Shown here: positions 8,570-17,488 of the stretch, piece after piece
Position numbering within the stretch: position 1 is the first letter of the stretch
Layout of the letters: the number at the start of each line of letters is the position of its first letter
Assembly (NCBI RefSeq): GCF_001544875.2
Contig: NZ_FCOA02000032.1
Location: 18,819-82,818 of the forward strand
DNA from: Caballeronia hypogeia
GTDB lineage: Bacteria > Pseudomonadota > Gammaproteobacteria > Burkholderiales > Burkholderiaceae
DNA length: 64,000 nucleotides
Direction of reading: 5' to 3'
Notes under the pieces: model-generated
Told to the model about the DNA's origin: nothing
Databases searched by the model: none
What the model saw: the letters and a program-made list of their open reading frames with translations, nothing else
Made by a program: the position numbers and the translations under genes

Positions 8570-11500
8570 ATGAAACGCATGCTGTTTAACGCGACGCAGC
8601 AAGAAGAATTGCGCGTCGCCATCGTCGATGGGCAGAAGCTCATCGACATCGACATCGAAACCGCCGGGCGCGAACAGCGCAAAGGCAACATCTACAAGGG
8701 AGTCGTCACCCGGATCGAGCCGTCGCTCGAAGCCTGTTTCGTCAACTACGGCGAAGACCGCCACGGTTTTCTGCCGTTCAAGGAAGTCGCCCGCCAGTAT
8801 TTCCGCGACGGCGTCGAGATGCGCTCCGCGCGCATTCAGGACGCCCTCCGCGAAGGCCAGGAACTCATCGTTCAGGTCGAGAAGGAAGAGCGCGGCAACA
8901 AGGGCGCGGCCCTGACCACCTTCATTTCGCTGGCCGGTCGCTACCTCGTCCTGATGCCGAATAACCCGCGCGGCGGCGGCGTGTCGCGCCGGATCGAGGG
9001 CGACGAGCGGCAGGAACTGCGCGAAACCATGGCGCAGCTCGAACTGCCGGAAGGCATGAGCATCATCGCGCGGACCGCCGGTATCGGCCGTTCGGCGGAA
9101 GAGCTCCAGTGGGACCTGAACTACCTGATGCAACTGTGGCGCGCGATCGAAGCTGCGTCGCAGAGCGGCGTTGCCGGCCAGCCGATGCTGATTTATCTCG
9201 AATCGAGCTTGGTCATCCGCGCGATTCGCGACTACTTCCAGCCGGATATCGGCGAAATTCTCATCGACACGACCGAAATCCATGATCAGGCGCGCGCCTT
9301 CATGGATATCGTGATGCCCGACAACCTCTCGAAGGTGAAGCGCTATCACGACGACGTGCCGCTGTTCTCGCGCTTCCAGATCGAGCACCAGATCGAAACG
9401 GCGTACTCGCGCACGGTGCCGCTGCCCTCGGGCGGCGCGATCGTGATCGACCACACCGAGGCGCTCGTCGCCATCGACGTGAACTCGGCGCGCGCGACCA
9501 AGGGTGCGGACATCGAGGAAACCGCGACGCGCACCAATCTCGAAGCCGCCGACGAAGTCGCGCGTCAGCTTCGCCTGCGCGATCTGGGCGGCCTGATCGT
9601 GATCGATTTCATCGACATGGAGTCGGCCAAGAGCCAGCGCGAAGTCGAGCAACGCCTCAAAGACGCCCTCAAGCACGATCGCGCCCGCGTACAAATGGGC
9701 AAGATTTCGCGCTTCGGTCTGATGGAGCTTTCGCGTCAGCGTCTGCGTCCGGCGCTCTCCGAAGGCAGCCACGTGACGTGCCCGCGTTGTAACGGCACGG
9801 GCCATATCCGCGATACCGAATCGTCCGCGCTGCAAGTGCTGCGGATCATTCAGGAAGAAGCGATGAAGGAGAACACCGCGGCGATCCATTGCCAGGTGCC
9901 GGTCGAGGTGACCGCTTTCCTGCTGAACGAAAAGCGCTCGGAAATCAACAAGATCGAATCGCGCTTCAAGGTCAATGTCGTTCTGATCCCGAACAAGCAT
10001 CTGGAGACGCCGCACTACAAGCTGGAGCGCCTGCGCCACGACGATGCGCGTCTGGACGATCCGCGCGCGTCGTGGAAGATGGCTGTCGAAGCCGCGAGCG
10101 AGCTGGAGTCGGAAACCGGCTACAGCAAGCGCAGCGAAGAAGTGAAGCCGAAGCAGGAAGCGGCCGTCAAGGGCATCACGCCCGAAAAGCCGGCGCCGAG
10201 CGCGCCGGTCAAGCCCGCGCCTGTCGAGGCAGCACCCGCTCCGGCCCCTGCGCCGGCGAGCGGCGGTTTTATCTCGTGGATCAAGAATCTGTTCGGCATT
10301 CAGCCCGCACCGGCGCCCGCGCCGGCGCCAGTCGAGGCGCAACCGGCTACGCGTCCGCAACGTGAGCGCGGCGAGCGCACCGGTGGCGGCGATCGCAACC
10401 GTAACCGCCGCAGCGGTAGCGCCGGTCGTGAAGGCGTGGCGGCAGGCGCGGCGACGGGTGGCAATGGCGCAGGCCGTCAAGGCGCGCGCCGTGAGGACCG
10501 TGAAGCGCGCGGCGGCCGTGAGGGTCGCGAATTGCGTGAAGTGCGCGAACCGCGCGAACCGCGCGAGGCTCGCGAACCGCGTGAAGCGCGTGAACCCCGT
10601 GAGCCGCGTGAAGCACGTGAGCCGCGTGAGCGCAATGCCGAACGCGCACCGCGTCCGGAAGCAGGCGAACGCCAGGAACGCCGCGAGCGTCCGGACCGTG
10701 GTGAGCGAGGCGAACGCACCGAACGTGGCGAGCGCCGCAAGCCGCAGCCGGAAGCCGCTATCGAAGCGTTGACGCAAGGCGAAACGGTGGCGTCGGAGAT
10801 CGTCGAAACGGCGCAGGTGAATGTGGACGCCGCCCAGCAAGCGGGCATCGATGCCGCATCCGCCGATCAGTCGGCAGCAGCGCGTGATGGCGAAGAGCGT
10901 CGCCGCCGTCGCCGTGGCCGTCGTGGTGGCCGTCGCGATCGCGACGAAGAAGGCATGACCGTGAATCACGCTGCGGACGTCGCGGAAGCGGAAGGCGAGG
11001 CGGAAATCGCGCCCGCGCAAGCCGGCGTCTTCGACGCAGAAGCCGCGCAGGAAGCGGCGGCGCGGCGCGAAGCACGCCCGGCTGCAGCGCACGCAGAAGC
11101 CCGGCCGCAAGAGCAGACGCCTGCAGCAGCCGAGGAAGCGCCGGCCGCCAAGGCCGTGGAAACCGAGCCCGCGCAGGCCAAGGCGGAAACGCCCGAACCC
11201 GCGAATTTCGACGTCTTCGCGAAGCCCGCTCCGGCGCCCGCGGTCGAGAATCCGTTCGGCCCGTCGCCGATGGTGGCCGATTCGAAGCCGGCCGATCCTT
11301 TCGCGCCCGTCGTGACGGAAGAAGCGAAGCCCGTGGAAACGGCGAAGCCGGTTGAGGAAGCGAAGCCGGCCGCAGCGCCCGAGCCCGTCGCAGCGACGCC
11401 GACGCCGGTGCAGCATGTCGAGCAGGCGGAAGCGGCCGAGCCGCTGAAAGCCGCGGCAGTCGCGCTGACGCCCGAAGCAACCGCCGTCGAACCGGTGAAG

Positions 11501-11794
11501 CCTGTCGAACCCGCGCCAGTGGAAACGCTCGCGACGGAACCGGTGAAGGCCGCGGCTCCGCTGGCTCCGGCTACGCCCGCGACGTCGACGCCGATCGCCG
11601 TGGAAACGCTCAAGCCGATGCTGGAGCACGCCGGTCTCGTCTGGGTCAACACCGACGCGGACAAGTTGCGCGAGGCGAACGCCGCGGCAGCACGCGAGCC
11701 GGCGCCGATCCGCGTGCCGCGCGAGCGCAAGCCGCTGCCGCCGGCCGACGCCGCGCCGATGCAGCAGGTGGAAACGAGCAAGAGCGCGCACTAA
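8570..11794 (+). CDS. rne: ribonuclease E
   Basis: RNase E is the main endonuclease of mRNA decay and rRNA/tRNA processing and scaffolds the degradosome at the membrane. The 1074-residue protein has the catalytic half in order: RNase H-like start, S1 domain (about 37-120), 5'-sensor, and DNase-I-like segment with metal-binding Asp in VAIDVNSAR and VIDFIDME. The zinc link follows as CPRCNGTG (near 404-411). From about 520 onward it is disordered: an amphipathic SGGFISWIKNLFGI segment that may bind membrane, an Arg-rich tract with EPR/EAR repeats, Ala/Glu/Pro tracts, and a conserved-looking tail around HAGLVWVNTDADKL. The start is set by GGAG and the family N-terminus. Confidence 0.97.
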   Translation: MKRMLFNATQQEELRVAIVDGQKLIDIDIETAGREQRKGNIYKGVVTRIEPSLEACFVNYGEDRHGFLPFKEVARQYFRDGVEMRSARIQDALREGQELIVQVEKEERGNKGAALTTFISLAGRYLVLMPNNPRGGGVSRRIEGDERQELRETMAQLELPEGMSIIARTAGIGRSAEELQWDLNYLMQLWRAIEAASQSGVAGQPMLIYLESSLVIRAIRDYFQPDIGEILIDTTEIHDQARAFMDIVMPDNLSKVKRYHDDVPLFSRFQIEHQIETAYSRTVPLPSGGAIVIDHTEALVAIDVNSARATKGADIEETATRTNLEAADEVARQLRLRDLGGLIVIDFIDMESAKSQREVEQRLKDALKHDRARVQMGKISRFGLMELSRQRLRPALSEGSHVTCPRCNGTGHIRDTESSALQVLRIIQEEAMKENTAAIHCQVPVEVTAFLLNEKRSEINKIESRFKVNVVLIPNKHLETPHYKLERLRHDDARLDDPRASWKMAVEAASELESETGYSKRSEEVKPKQEAAVKGITPEKPAPSAPVKPAPVEAAPAPAPAPASGGFISWIKNLFGIQPAPAPAPAPVEAQPATRPQRERGERTGGGDRNRNRRSGSAGREGVAAGAATGGNGAGRQGARREDREARGGREGRELREVREPREPREAREPREAREPREPREAREPRERNAERAPRPEAGERQERRERPDRGERGERTERGERRKPQPEAAIEALTQGETVASEIVETAQVNVDAAQQAGIDAASADQSAAARDGEERRRRRRGRRGGRRDRDEEGMTVNHAADVAEAEGEAEIAPAQAGVFDAEAAQEAAARREARPAAAHAEARPQEQTPAAAEEAPAAKAVETEPAQAKAETPEPANFDVFAKPAPAPAVENPFGPSPMVADSKPADPFAPVVTEEAKPVETAKPVEEAKPAAAPEPVAATPTPVQHVEQAEAAEPLKAAAVALTPEATAVEPVKPVEPAPVETLATEPVKAAAPLAPATPATSTPIAVETLKPMLEHAGLVWVNTDADKLREANAAAAREPAPIRVPRERKPLPPADAAPMQQVETSKSAH
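10536..10635 (+). repeat. in-frame short tandem repeats coding an EPR/EAR tract in RNase E
   Basis: Inside rne, 6- to 9-base units of the type CGTGAACCG/CGTGAAGCG repeat about ten times and encode alternating REP and REA triplets. The tract lies in the Arg-rich RNA-binding part of the scaffold half and is a likely site of length variation between strains. Confidence 0.75.
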
Positions 11795-11845
11795 AGCGCA
11801 TTCAGCGAGCGCCGGCCGATTCGATCCGTCGAACCGGCCGGCGCA

Positions 11846-11887
11846 GAAAAAACGCCATCGATTTTCATGTCGATGGCGTTTTTTTTC
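11846..11887 (+). terminator. rho-independent terminator after rne
   Basis: AACGCCATCGA (11851-11861) pairs perfectly with TCGATGGCGTT (11870-11880) around an 8-nt loop, followed by a run of T. It lies about 50 bases after the rne stop. Confidence 0.92.
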
Positions 11888-12012
11888 GCCCGGACCAAGG
11901 GAAAACCGCGACTCCATGCCTCTGCGTCCCGGCGTCCCGGTTCCGCTAAAATAGGACGTGATATACCTCATTCCAACAAGGCCGCAGCGGCCAAGCCGAA
12001 CCCCGAGCCAAT

Positions 12013-13119
12013 ATGCCCCGACGCATCATTCCCCTCGCCGATGTCAGCGCCGTTCCGGATTTCGCCGGCGCCGCGTCGTCGCCGTCCGGGCTGCTCACGG
12101 ACACGCTCGCGCGCCCGCTGCGCGATTTGCGCATATCGGTGACGGACCGCTGCAACTTCCGCTGCGTGTACTGCATGCCGCGCGAAGTGTTCGACAAGGA
12201 CTACCACTTTCTGCCCCATGCCGCCCTGCTCTCGTTCGAGGAAATCGAGCGGCTCGCGCGCGTGTTCGTCGCGCACGGGGTCGAGAAAATCCGCCTGACG
12301 GGCGGTGAGCCGCTGCTGCGCAAAAATATTGAATACCTGATCGAGCGGCTCGCTTCGCTGCGTACGCCGGAAGGCCGTCCGCTGGACCTGACGCTGACGA
12401 CCAACGGCTCGCTGCTCGCGCGCAAGGCGCAATCGCTCAAGGACGCGGGCCTGTCGCGCGTCACGGTCAGTCTCGACTCGCTCGACGACGCCCTCTTTCG
12501 CCGCATGAACGACGCCGATTTCGCCGTCGCCGACGTGCTGAACGGCATCGAAAAGGCACAGGCGATCGGGCTCGATCCGCTCAAGGTGAACATGGTCGTG
12601 AAGCGCGGCACGAACGACCGGGAAATCGTGCCGATGGCGCGCCACTTCAAGGGCACTGGCGCGGTGCTGCGGTTCATCGAGTATATGGATGTCGGCGCGT
12701 CGAACGGCTGGAACATGAGCGAAGTGCTGCCTTCGGCGCAGGTCGTCGAGCGCATCGACGCGTATTTCCCGCTGGAACCGCTGGAAGCGCACACGGCCGC
12801 CGAGACCGCGCAGCGCTGGGGCTATCGCGACGGCGGCGGCGAGATCGGCGTGATTTCAAGCGTCACGCGCGCGTTCTGCGGTTCGTGCACGCGCGCGCGG
12901 CTCTCGACCGAAGGCAAGCTCTATCTGTGTCTCTTCGCGGTGGGCGGTCACGATCTGCGCGGTCTGGTTCGCGGCGGCGCGAGCGACGAGGAAGTCGCGA
13001 CCGCCGTTGCCCGCATCTGGGAAGCGCGCGGCGACCGTTATTCGCAACTGCGTGGCAGCGCATCGGACGAGGCGCGCGAGCGGGCGCCACGCGTCGAGAT
13101 GTCGTATATCGGCGGCTGA
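12013..13119 (+). CDS. moaA: GTP 3',8-cyclase MoaA
   Basis: MoaA is the radical SAM enzyme for the first step of molybdopterin synthesis, turning GTP into 3',8-cyclo-7,8-dihydro-GTP. The 368-residue protein has the N-terminal SAM cluster motif with Cys47, Cys51 and Cys54 (CNFRCVYC), the KIRLTGGEPLLR loop, the C-terminal second cluster (FCGSCTRARL plus a later Cys) and the terminal GG typical of MoaA. A roughly 35-residue N-terminal extension precedes the family core. It is followed closely by mobA and then moeA. Confidence 0.96.
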   Translation: MPRRIIPLADVSAVPDFAGAASSPSGLLTDTLARPLRDLRISVTDRCNFRCVYCMPREVFDKDYHFLPHAALLSFEEIERLARVFVAHGVEKIRLTGGEPLLRKNIEYLIERLASLRTPEGRPLDLTLTTNGSLLARKAQSLKDAGLSRVTVSLDSLDDALFRRMNDADFAVADVLNGIEKAQAIGLDPLKVNMVVKRGTNDREIVPMARHFKGTGAVLRFIEYMDVGASNGWNMSEVLPSAQVVERIDAYFPLEPLEAHTAAETAQRWGYRDGGGEIGVISSVTRAFCGSCTRARLSTEGKLYLCLFAVGGHDLRGLVRGGASDEEVATAVARIWEARGDRYSQLRGSASDEARERAPRVEMSYIGG

Positions 13120-13135
13120 GCGCGACGGTTCGCTC

Positions 13136-13756
13136 GTGCTGAACGCTCATTCATCTTCAAACGTCACCGGGCTCGTGCTCGCGGGCGGGCGCGGCTCGCG
13201 CATGGGCGGCGTCGACAAAGGCATGCAGCCGTTTCGCGGCGAACCTTTGGCACTCCACGCAATGCGGCGCCTCGCGCCCCAGACTCACGCGCTCCTGATC
13301 AGCGCCAATCGCTCGCTCGACGATTACGCGAAACTGGGCGCGCCATTCGGCGCCCGCGTCGTCGCCGACACGCGGGCGGACTTTCCCGGACCGCTCGCCG
13401 GCATCGCGGCCGCGCTGCGCGCCGCGACCACGGAATTCGTCCTCGTCGCGCCCTGCGATGCGCCTTTCATCGACGTCCATCTCGGCGCCACGCTGATGCA
13501 GACGCTCGACGCAAAGCATGCCGGTATCGCCTACGCGGCGACCATCGAGCCGTCCGGCGAAGTCATGGCGCATCCGGTGTTCGCGCTGATCCGCACGTCG
13601 CTGGCCGACGATCTGGACGCCTGGCTCGACGCCGGAGAGCGCAAGGTTCGCGCGTGGTACGCGCGCCACACGCCGGCCGAAGTGACATTTCACGACGAAC
13701 GCGCGTTTTACAATATCAACGATTTGCTGCAGCTGGCCGAACTGGAACGCCGCTGA
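13136..13756 (+). CDS. mobA: molybdenum cofactor guanylyltransferase MobA
   Basis: MobA attaches GMP to Mo-molybdopterin, giving the bis-MGD cofactor used by DMSO-reductase-family enzymes. The nucleotidyltransferase signature GLVLAGGRGSRMGGVDKG sits at the N-terminus and the metal-binding Asp in LVAPCDAPF follows. No in-frame ATG lies near the signature; GTG at 13136 is 16 bases after the moaA stop and gives a 206-residue protein of normal length. Exact start is therefore moderately certain, function is not in doubt. It lies between moaA and moeA. Confidence 0.9.
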   Translation: MLNAHSSSNVTGLVLAGGRGSRMGGVDKGMQPFRGEPLALHAMRRLAPQTHALLISANRSLDDYAKLGAPFGARVVADTRADFPGPLAGIAAALRAATTEFVLVAPCDAPFIDVHLGATLMQTLDAKHAGIAYAATIEPSGEVMAHPVFALIRTSLADDLDAWLDAGERKVRAWYARHTPAEVTFHDERAFYNINDLLQLAELERR

Positions 13757-13884
13757 TTCACGCAACCGGCCAGTCCGCTCGACGCACGCCGCCGTGCCTT
13801 GACTGACGCTGTCCCGGCGCCCGGTGACCGTCCGGCCCCGCGGCTGCTTCTTCGCCCGCTTCGGGCCGCGATCCACTCCCATTC

Positions 13885-15189
13885 ATGACCACGTCCAAGG
13901 AATTCTCCGCCTGCGTCGCCCACTACGATCCGGATGCGCTGCCTGTCGAGGCCGCGCAGGAAATCGTGCGTCAGTGGGCGATGCCGCGCACCCGGGGCGG
14001 GCTGGTCGAACGCGTCGGCCTGCACGACGCGCTGGGCCGCGTGCTCGCCTGCGACGTGATCTCCCCCATCGACGTGCCCGCCTTCGACAATTCCGCGATG
14101 GACGGCTACGCGTTCGCGAGCGCGTCCCTCACGCGCGGTGCCGACACGCTCGATCTGGCGGTCGCCGGCACCGCGCTCGCCGGACGGCCCTTCGCCACCG
14201 CGCCGGACGCAAGCCAATGCGTGCGCATCATGACCGGTGCGCTGATGCCGCCGGGCTGCGACACCGTCGTGCCGCAGGAGCACGTGATGCGTGCAGGCGA
14301 TACGATCCGTTTCCCCGTAGCGAGCGTGCGCTCCGGCCAGAACCGCCGTCTGTCAGGCGAGGATCTCGCGAAGGGCAAGCCGGCCTTGCGCGCGGGCCGC
14401 GTCGTGCGGGCGTCGGATCTCGGTCTGCTCGCGTCGCTCGGAATCGGCGAAGTGTCCGTGAGAAAACGCCTCGTCGTTGCATTTTTCTCGACCGGCGACG
14501 AATTGCGTTCGGTCGGCGAAACGCTCGATCCCGGCAGCCTTTACGACAGCAACCGCTACACTCTTTTCGCGATGCTCAAGCGCCTGGGCGTCGAGACGAT
14601 CGATCTCGGCATCGTGCGCGACGACCGCGCATCGCTCGAACGCGCGTTGCGTGAGGCGACGGAAAGCGCGGACGTGGTGATCAGCTCGGGTGGCGTCTCG
14701 GTCGGCGACGCGGACTTCACGCGCGAGCTGATGAATTCGCTCGGCGACGTCGCCTTCTGGAAGATCGCGATGCGACCGGGCCGCCCGCTCGCCTTCGGCC
14801 GCCTGTGGTCGGGCGCGCGCGCGGGCACGGGCAAACCGGCGCTGTTCTTCGGCCTGCCGGGCAATCCCGTCGCCGTGATGGCGACGTTCTACTTCATCGT
14901 GCGCGAGGCGCTGCTGGCCATGTCCGGCGCCGAGCGGCAGGCGCTCACGGTCGTCCGCGCGATCAGCGCCGCGCCGATGAAAAAGCGCGCGGGCCGCACC
15001 GAGTTCCAGCGCGGCATCGCCACGCGCGACGACGACGGCCGCTGGCGCGTAGTCACGACCGGGCCGCAAGGCTCTGGCGTGCTCAGCTCGATGAGCGACG
15101 CCAACTGCTTCATCGTGCTCGAGCACGCGCGCGGCGACATCGACAGCGGCGACGAAGTCGAGATCGTGCCGTTCGACGGACTGATCTGA
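13885..15189 (+). CDS. moeA: molybdopterin molybdenumtransferase MoeA
   Basis: MoeA inserts molybdate into adenylylated molybdopterin. The 434-residue protein begins after a short tail with the MoeA domain I/II sequence VPAFDNSAMDGYAF, then IMTGALMPPGCDTVV, and contains the MoaB/Mog-like domain III (SSGGVSVGDADFT, GLPGNPVAVM). Domain IV at the C-terminus has the usual beta-barrel pattern. It follows moaA-mobA in the same orientation. The adenylating partner MogA is encoded separately at 49821-50441. Confidence 0.96.
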   Translation: MTTSKEFSACVAHYDPDALPVEAAQEIVRQWAMPRTRGGLVERVGLHDALGRVLACDVISPIDVPAFDNSAMDGYAFASASLTRGADTLDLAVAGTALAGRPFATAPDASQCVRIMTGALMPPGCDTVVPQEHVMRAGDTIRFPVASVRSGQNRRLSGEDLAKGKPALRAGRVVRASDLGLLASLGIGEVSVRKRLVVAFFSTGDELRSVGETLDPGSLYDSNRYTLFAMLKRLGVETIDLGIVRDDRASLERALREATESADVVISSGGVSVGDADFTRELMNSLGDVAFWKIAMRPGRPLAFGRLWSGARAGTGKPALFFGLPGNPVAVMATFYFIVREALLAMSGAERQALTVVRAISAAPMKKRAGRTEFQRGIATRDDDGRWRVVTTGPQGSGVLSSMSDANCFIVLEHARGDIDSGDEVEIVPFDGLI

Positions 15190-15251
15190 CGGCGTTCCGA
15201 CGCGCGTCGCCCGAACACACACTCCTACACCGATAGACGGGGCTTCCTTCC

Positions 15252-15527
15252 ATGAAAAAGCAGATCTCATCCATTGCACCGGGACAGACCGCAAAAGCGC
15301 TGATTCTCGTTTACCTGACCTTCAGCGTGCCGATCGTGCTGCTCGGCGTGGTGGTCGCGTTCGTGCGATACGGCTCGGTGGAAGTGAGCACCGTCACGAG
15401 CGCGCTGCTGCTCAACGCGATTCTCGGCTTCATCCTGCTGTGGATTGCGTGCCACGCGTACAACTGGGTGGCCTCGCGTTTCGGCGGCATCGAAATCGTG
15501 TTGTCGGACGCGCCGGAGGAAGCATGA
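15252..15527 (+). CDS. small two-helix membrane protein, unknown function
   Basis: I do not recognise this 91-residue protein. Two hydrophobic helices are clear, about 16-38 and 46-68, flanked by a polar N-terminus and an acidic end (DAPEEA). No cysteines or catalytic motif stand out, apart from one Cys inside helix two. Its stop overlaps the next start (ATGA), so it is translationally coupled to the GNAT gene and probably co-expressed with moeA, 62 bases upstream. It might be a membrane anchor or accessory factor, but nothing in it shows that. Confidence 0.75.
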   Translation: MKKQISSIAPGQTAKALILVYLTFSVPIVLLGVVVAFVRYGSVEVSTVTSALLLNAILGFILLWIACHAYNWVASRFGGIEIVLSDAPEEA

Positions 15528-16015
15528 GCGCCACGCCCGCAGGTTGCACGATCCGCGCAGCCACGCCCGCCGACATCCCCGCGATCTTCGCGCTGATGTA
15601 CGAACTGGCCGAATTCGAAAAGCTCACGCACCTGTTCATCGCGACCGAGCAAGGCGTGCACGATGCGCTGTTCGGCGCGGGTCCGGCGGCGGAAGCGCTG
15701 GTCGCCGAGCAGGATGGCGAGATCGTGAGTTATGCGTTGTACTTCCAGAACTTCTCGACCTTCCTCGGCAAGCGCGGTCTGTATCTCGAAGATCTTTACG
15801 TGCGTCCGTCGATGCGCGGCAGCGGTCTCGGCACGCAGATGCTCAAGAAGCTCGCCGCGCTCGCGGTCGAGCGCCAGTGCGGCCGCTTTGAATGGTCGGT
15901 GCTGGACTGGAACCAGAACGCCATCGACTTTTACGAGAAGATGGGCGCGACCGTGCTGCCCGACTGGCGCATCGTGCGCGTGACGGGCGAGCCGCTCGAA
16001 CGCCTCGCGTCGTAA
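15524..16015 (+). CDS. GNAT family N-acetyltransferase
   Basis: The 163-residue protein is a complete GNAT fold. The N-terminal strand and helix read CTIRAATPADIPAIFALMYELAEFE (only the first part is diagnostic), followed by the central YLEDLYVRPSMRG strand, the acetyl-CoA pyrophosphate loop RGSGLG, and WSVLDWNQNAIDFYEKMGA near the end. This pattern resembles diamine acetyltransferase-like members of the family, but the substrate cannot be assigned. Its start overlaps the stop of the preceding small membrane protein. Confidence 0.9.
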   Translation: MSATPAGCTIRAATPADIPAIFALMYELAEFEKLTHLFIATEQGVHDALFGAGPAAEALVAEQDGEIVSYALYFQNFSTFLGKRGLYLEDLYVRPSMRGSGLGTQMLKKLAALAVERQCGRFEWSVLDWNQNAIDFYEKMGATVLPDWRIVRVTGEPLERLAS

Positions 16016-16027
16016 GTCTTCCGCGCA

Positions 16028-17488
16028 TCAGATCTCGTCGTCGCCTTCGGGCGATGACGCATCGCTCAACGCATCTCCGAGCAATCCCGCCGCCTTCTCT
16101 CCCGGCAGCGCCTCGACATCGCGCAAGCGCTTGTTCATCTGCCGCGTGCGCGTCTGCGCCGCCTCGATCGAGCGCGTGACGGTTTCGAGTTGTGTCTTCG
16201 TGCGCGCCAGCACCTCGCCGAACTTGCCGAACTCGGTCTTCACCGCGCCGAGCACCTGCCACACCTCGCTCGAACGCTTTTCGATGGCGAGCGTGCGGAA
16301 ACCCATCTGCAAACTGTTGAGCAGCGCGGTCAGCGTGGTCGGCCCGGCAATGCTCACGCGATAGTCGCGTTGCAGCGAATCACTCAAACCGGGACGGCGC
16401 AGCACTTCGGCGTACAGCCCTTCGGTGGGCAGAAACAGCAGCGCGAAGTCGGTCGTGTGCGGCGGCGCGACGTATTTCTGCGCGATCGACTTCGCCTCCG
16501 CGCGCAGGCGTCCTTCGAGCGCGCGCGACGCATCTTCCACCGCGACAGGATCGGCGCGCTCCTGCGCATCGATCAGACGCTCGTAGTCTTCGCGCGGAAA
16601 CTTCGCGTCGATGGGCAACCACACCGGCGTGGCCACATCGCCCGGCGAACCCGGCGCATCGTGACGGCCCGGCAGCTTGATCGCGAACTCGACACGCTCG
16701 TTGCTCTTCGGAATCGTCGCGACGTTCTTCGCGTATTGATCGGGCGTGAGTAGCTGCTCCAGAAGCGACTCCAGTTGCACTTCGCCCCAGATGCCGCGCG
16801 TCTTCACGTTGGTCAGCACCTTCTTCAGGTCGCCGACGCCCGCTGCCAGCGTCTGCATTTCGCCCAGACCGCGATGCACCTGCTCCAGCCGGTCCGACAC
16901 CAGCTTGAACGATTCGCCGAGCCGCTGTTCGAGCGTCGCGTGTAGTTTCTCGTCGACGGTGCGGCGCATTTCGTCGAGCTTGGTCGCGTTGTTCGCCTCG
17001 ATGTCCTTCAGGCGCGCTTCAAGCGTCGCGCGCACTTCGCCGAGCCGCCGCTCGTTCGCCTCCGACATCTGCGACAAATGCAGCGACATTGAATCCGCGA
17101 AACGCTTAAGCGCGTTGCCCTGATCCTCGCGCGCCTGCTGGCTCTGTTGTGCGAGTTGCTGCGCGAGCGCGTCGAACTGCGCGTTCTGCACGCTCGACGT
17201 GCTCGCCAGTTGAGTCGACAGCGTCTGATGAAACTGCGTGAAGCCGCTCTGCGATTCCATGCGCGACACGCGCGCGCTCTCGGCTATATCGCCGCGCAAG
17301 CCACGCTCGAGCCTTTCCTGCGCGCGCGCATGCGCCTCGCCCATGTCGTTCACGCGATCGGTGAGCGTCTCGAATTCCTCGAAGATGACGGCGTTCGAGT
17401 GGCGCCGCATGCTCGTGACGAGCGCGATGAGCGCGGCCACCAGCGCGATCGCCAGCACGGCGACCGCGCCAACCAGCAGTTGCATCAT
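16028..17488 (-). CDS. rmuC: DNA recombination protein RmuC
   Basis: RmuC limits recombination between inverted repeats in E. coli by an unknown nuclease-like mechanism. The 486-residue protein has an N-terminal membrane helix (about 3-22), a long coiled coil of about 150 residues rich in Gln, Arg and Glu, and the RmuC domain with IWGEVQLESLLEQLLTPDQY and WLPIDAKFPREDYERL, a restriction-endonuclease-like fold. The start overlaps the end of the dehydrogenase gene by four bases, so it is the last gene of the minus-strand run from 20567. Confidence 0.94.
   Translation of the reverse strand: MMQLLVGAVAVLAIALVAALIALVTSMRRHSNAVIFEEFETLTDRVNDMGEAHARAQERLERGLRGDIAESARVSRMESQSGFTQFHQTLSTQLASTSSVQNAQFDALAQQLAQQSQQAREDQGNALKRFADSMSLHLSQMSEANERRLGEVRATLEARLKDIEANNATKLDEMRRTVDEKLHATLEQRLGESFKLVSDRLEQVHRGLGEMQTLAAGVGDLKKVLTNVKTRGIWGEVQLESLLEQLLTPDQYAKNVATIPKSNERVEFAIKLPGRHDAPGSPGDVATPVWLPIDAKFPREDYERLIDAQERADPVAVEDASRALEGRLRAEAKSIAQKYVAPPHTTDFALLFLPTEGLYAEVLRRPGLSDSLQRDYRVSIAGPTTLTALLNSLQMGFRTLAIEKRSSEVWQVLGAVKTEFGKFGEVLARTKTQLETVTRSIEAAQTRTRQMNKRLRDVEALPGEKAAGLLGDALSDASSPEGDDEI

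Noticed and set aside
8180..11971. A very long open frame on the minus strand opposite RNase E
   Set aside because: It mirrors the codon bias of rne in a GC-rich genome, has Arg/Leu/Phe/His repeats instead of protein-like composition, and rne itself is certain.
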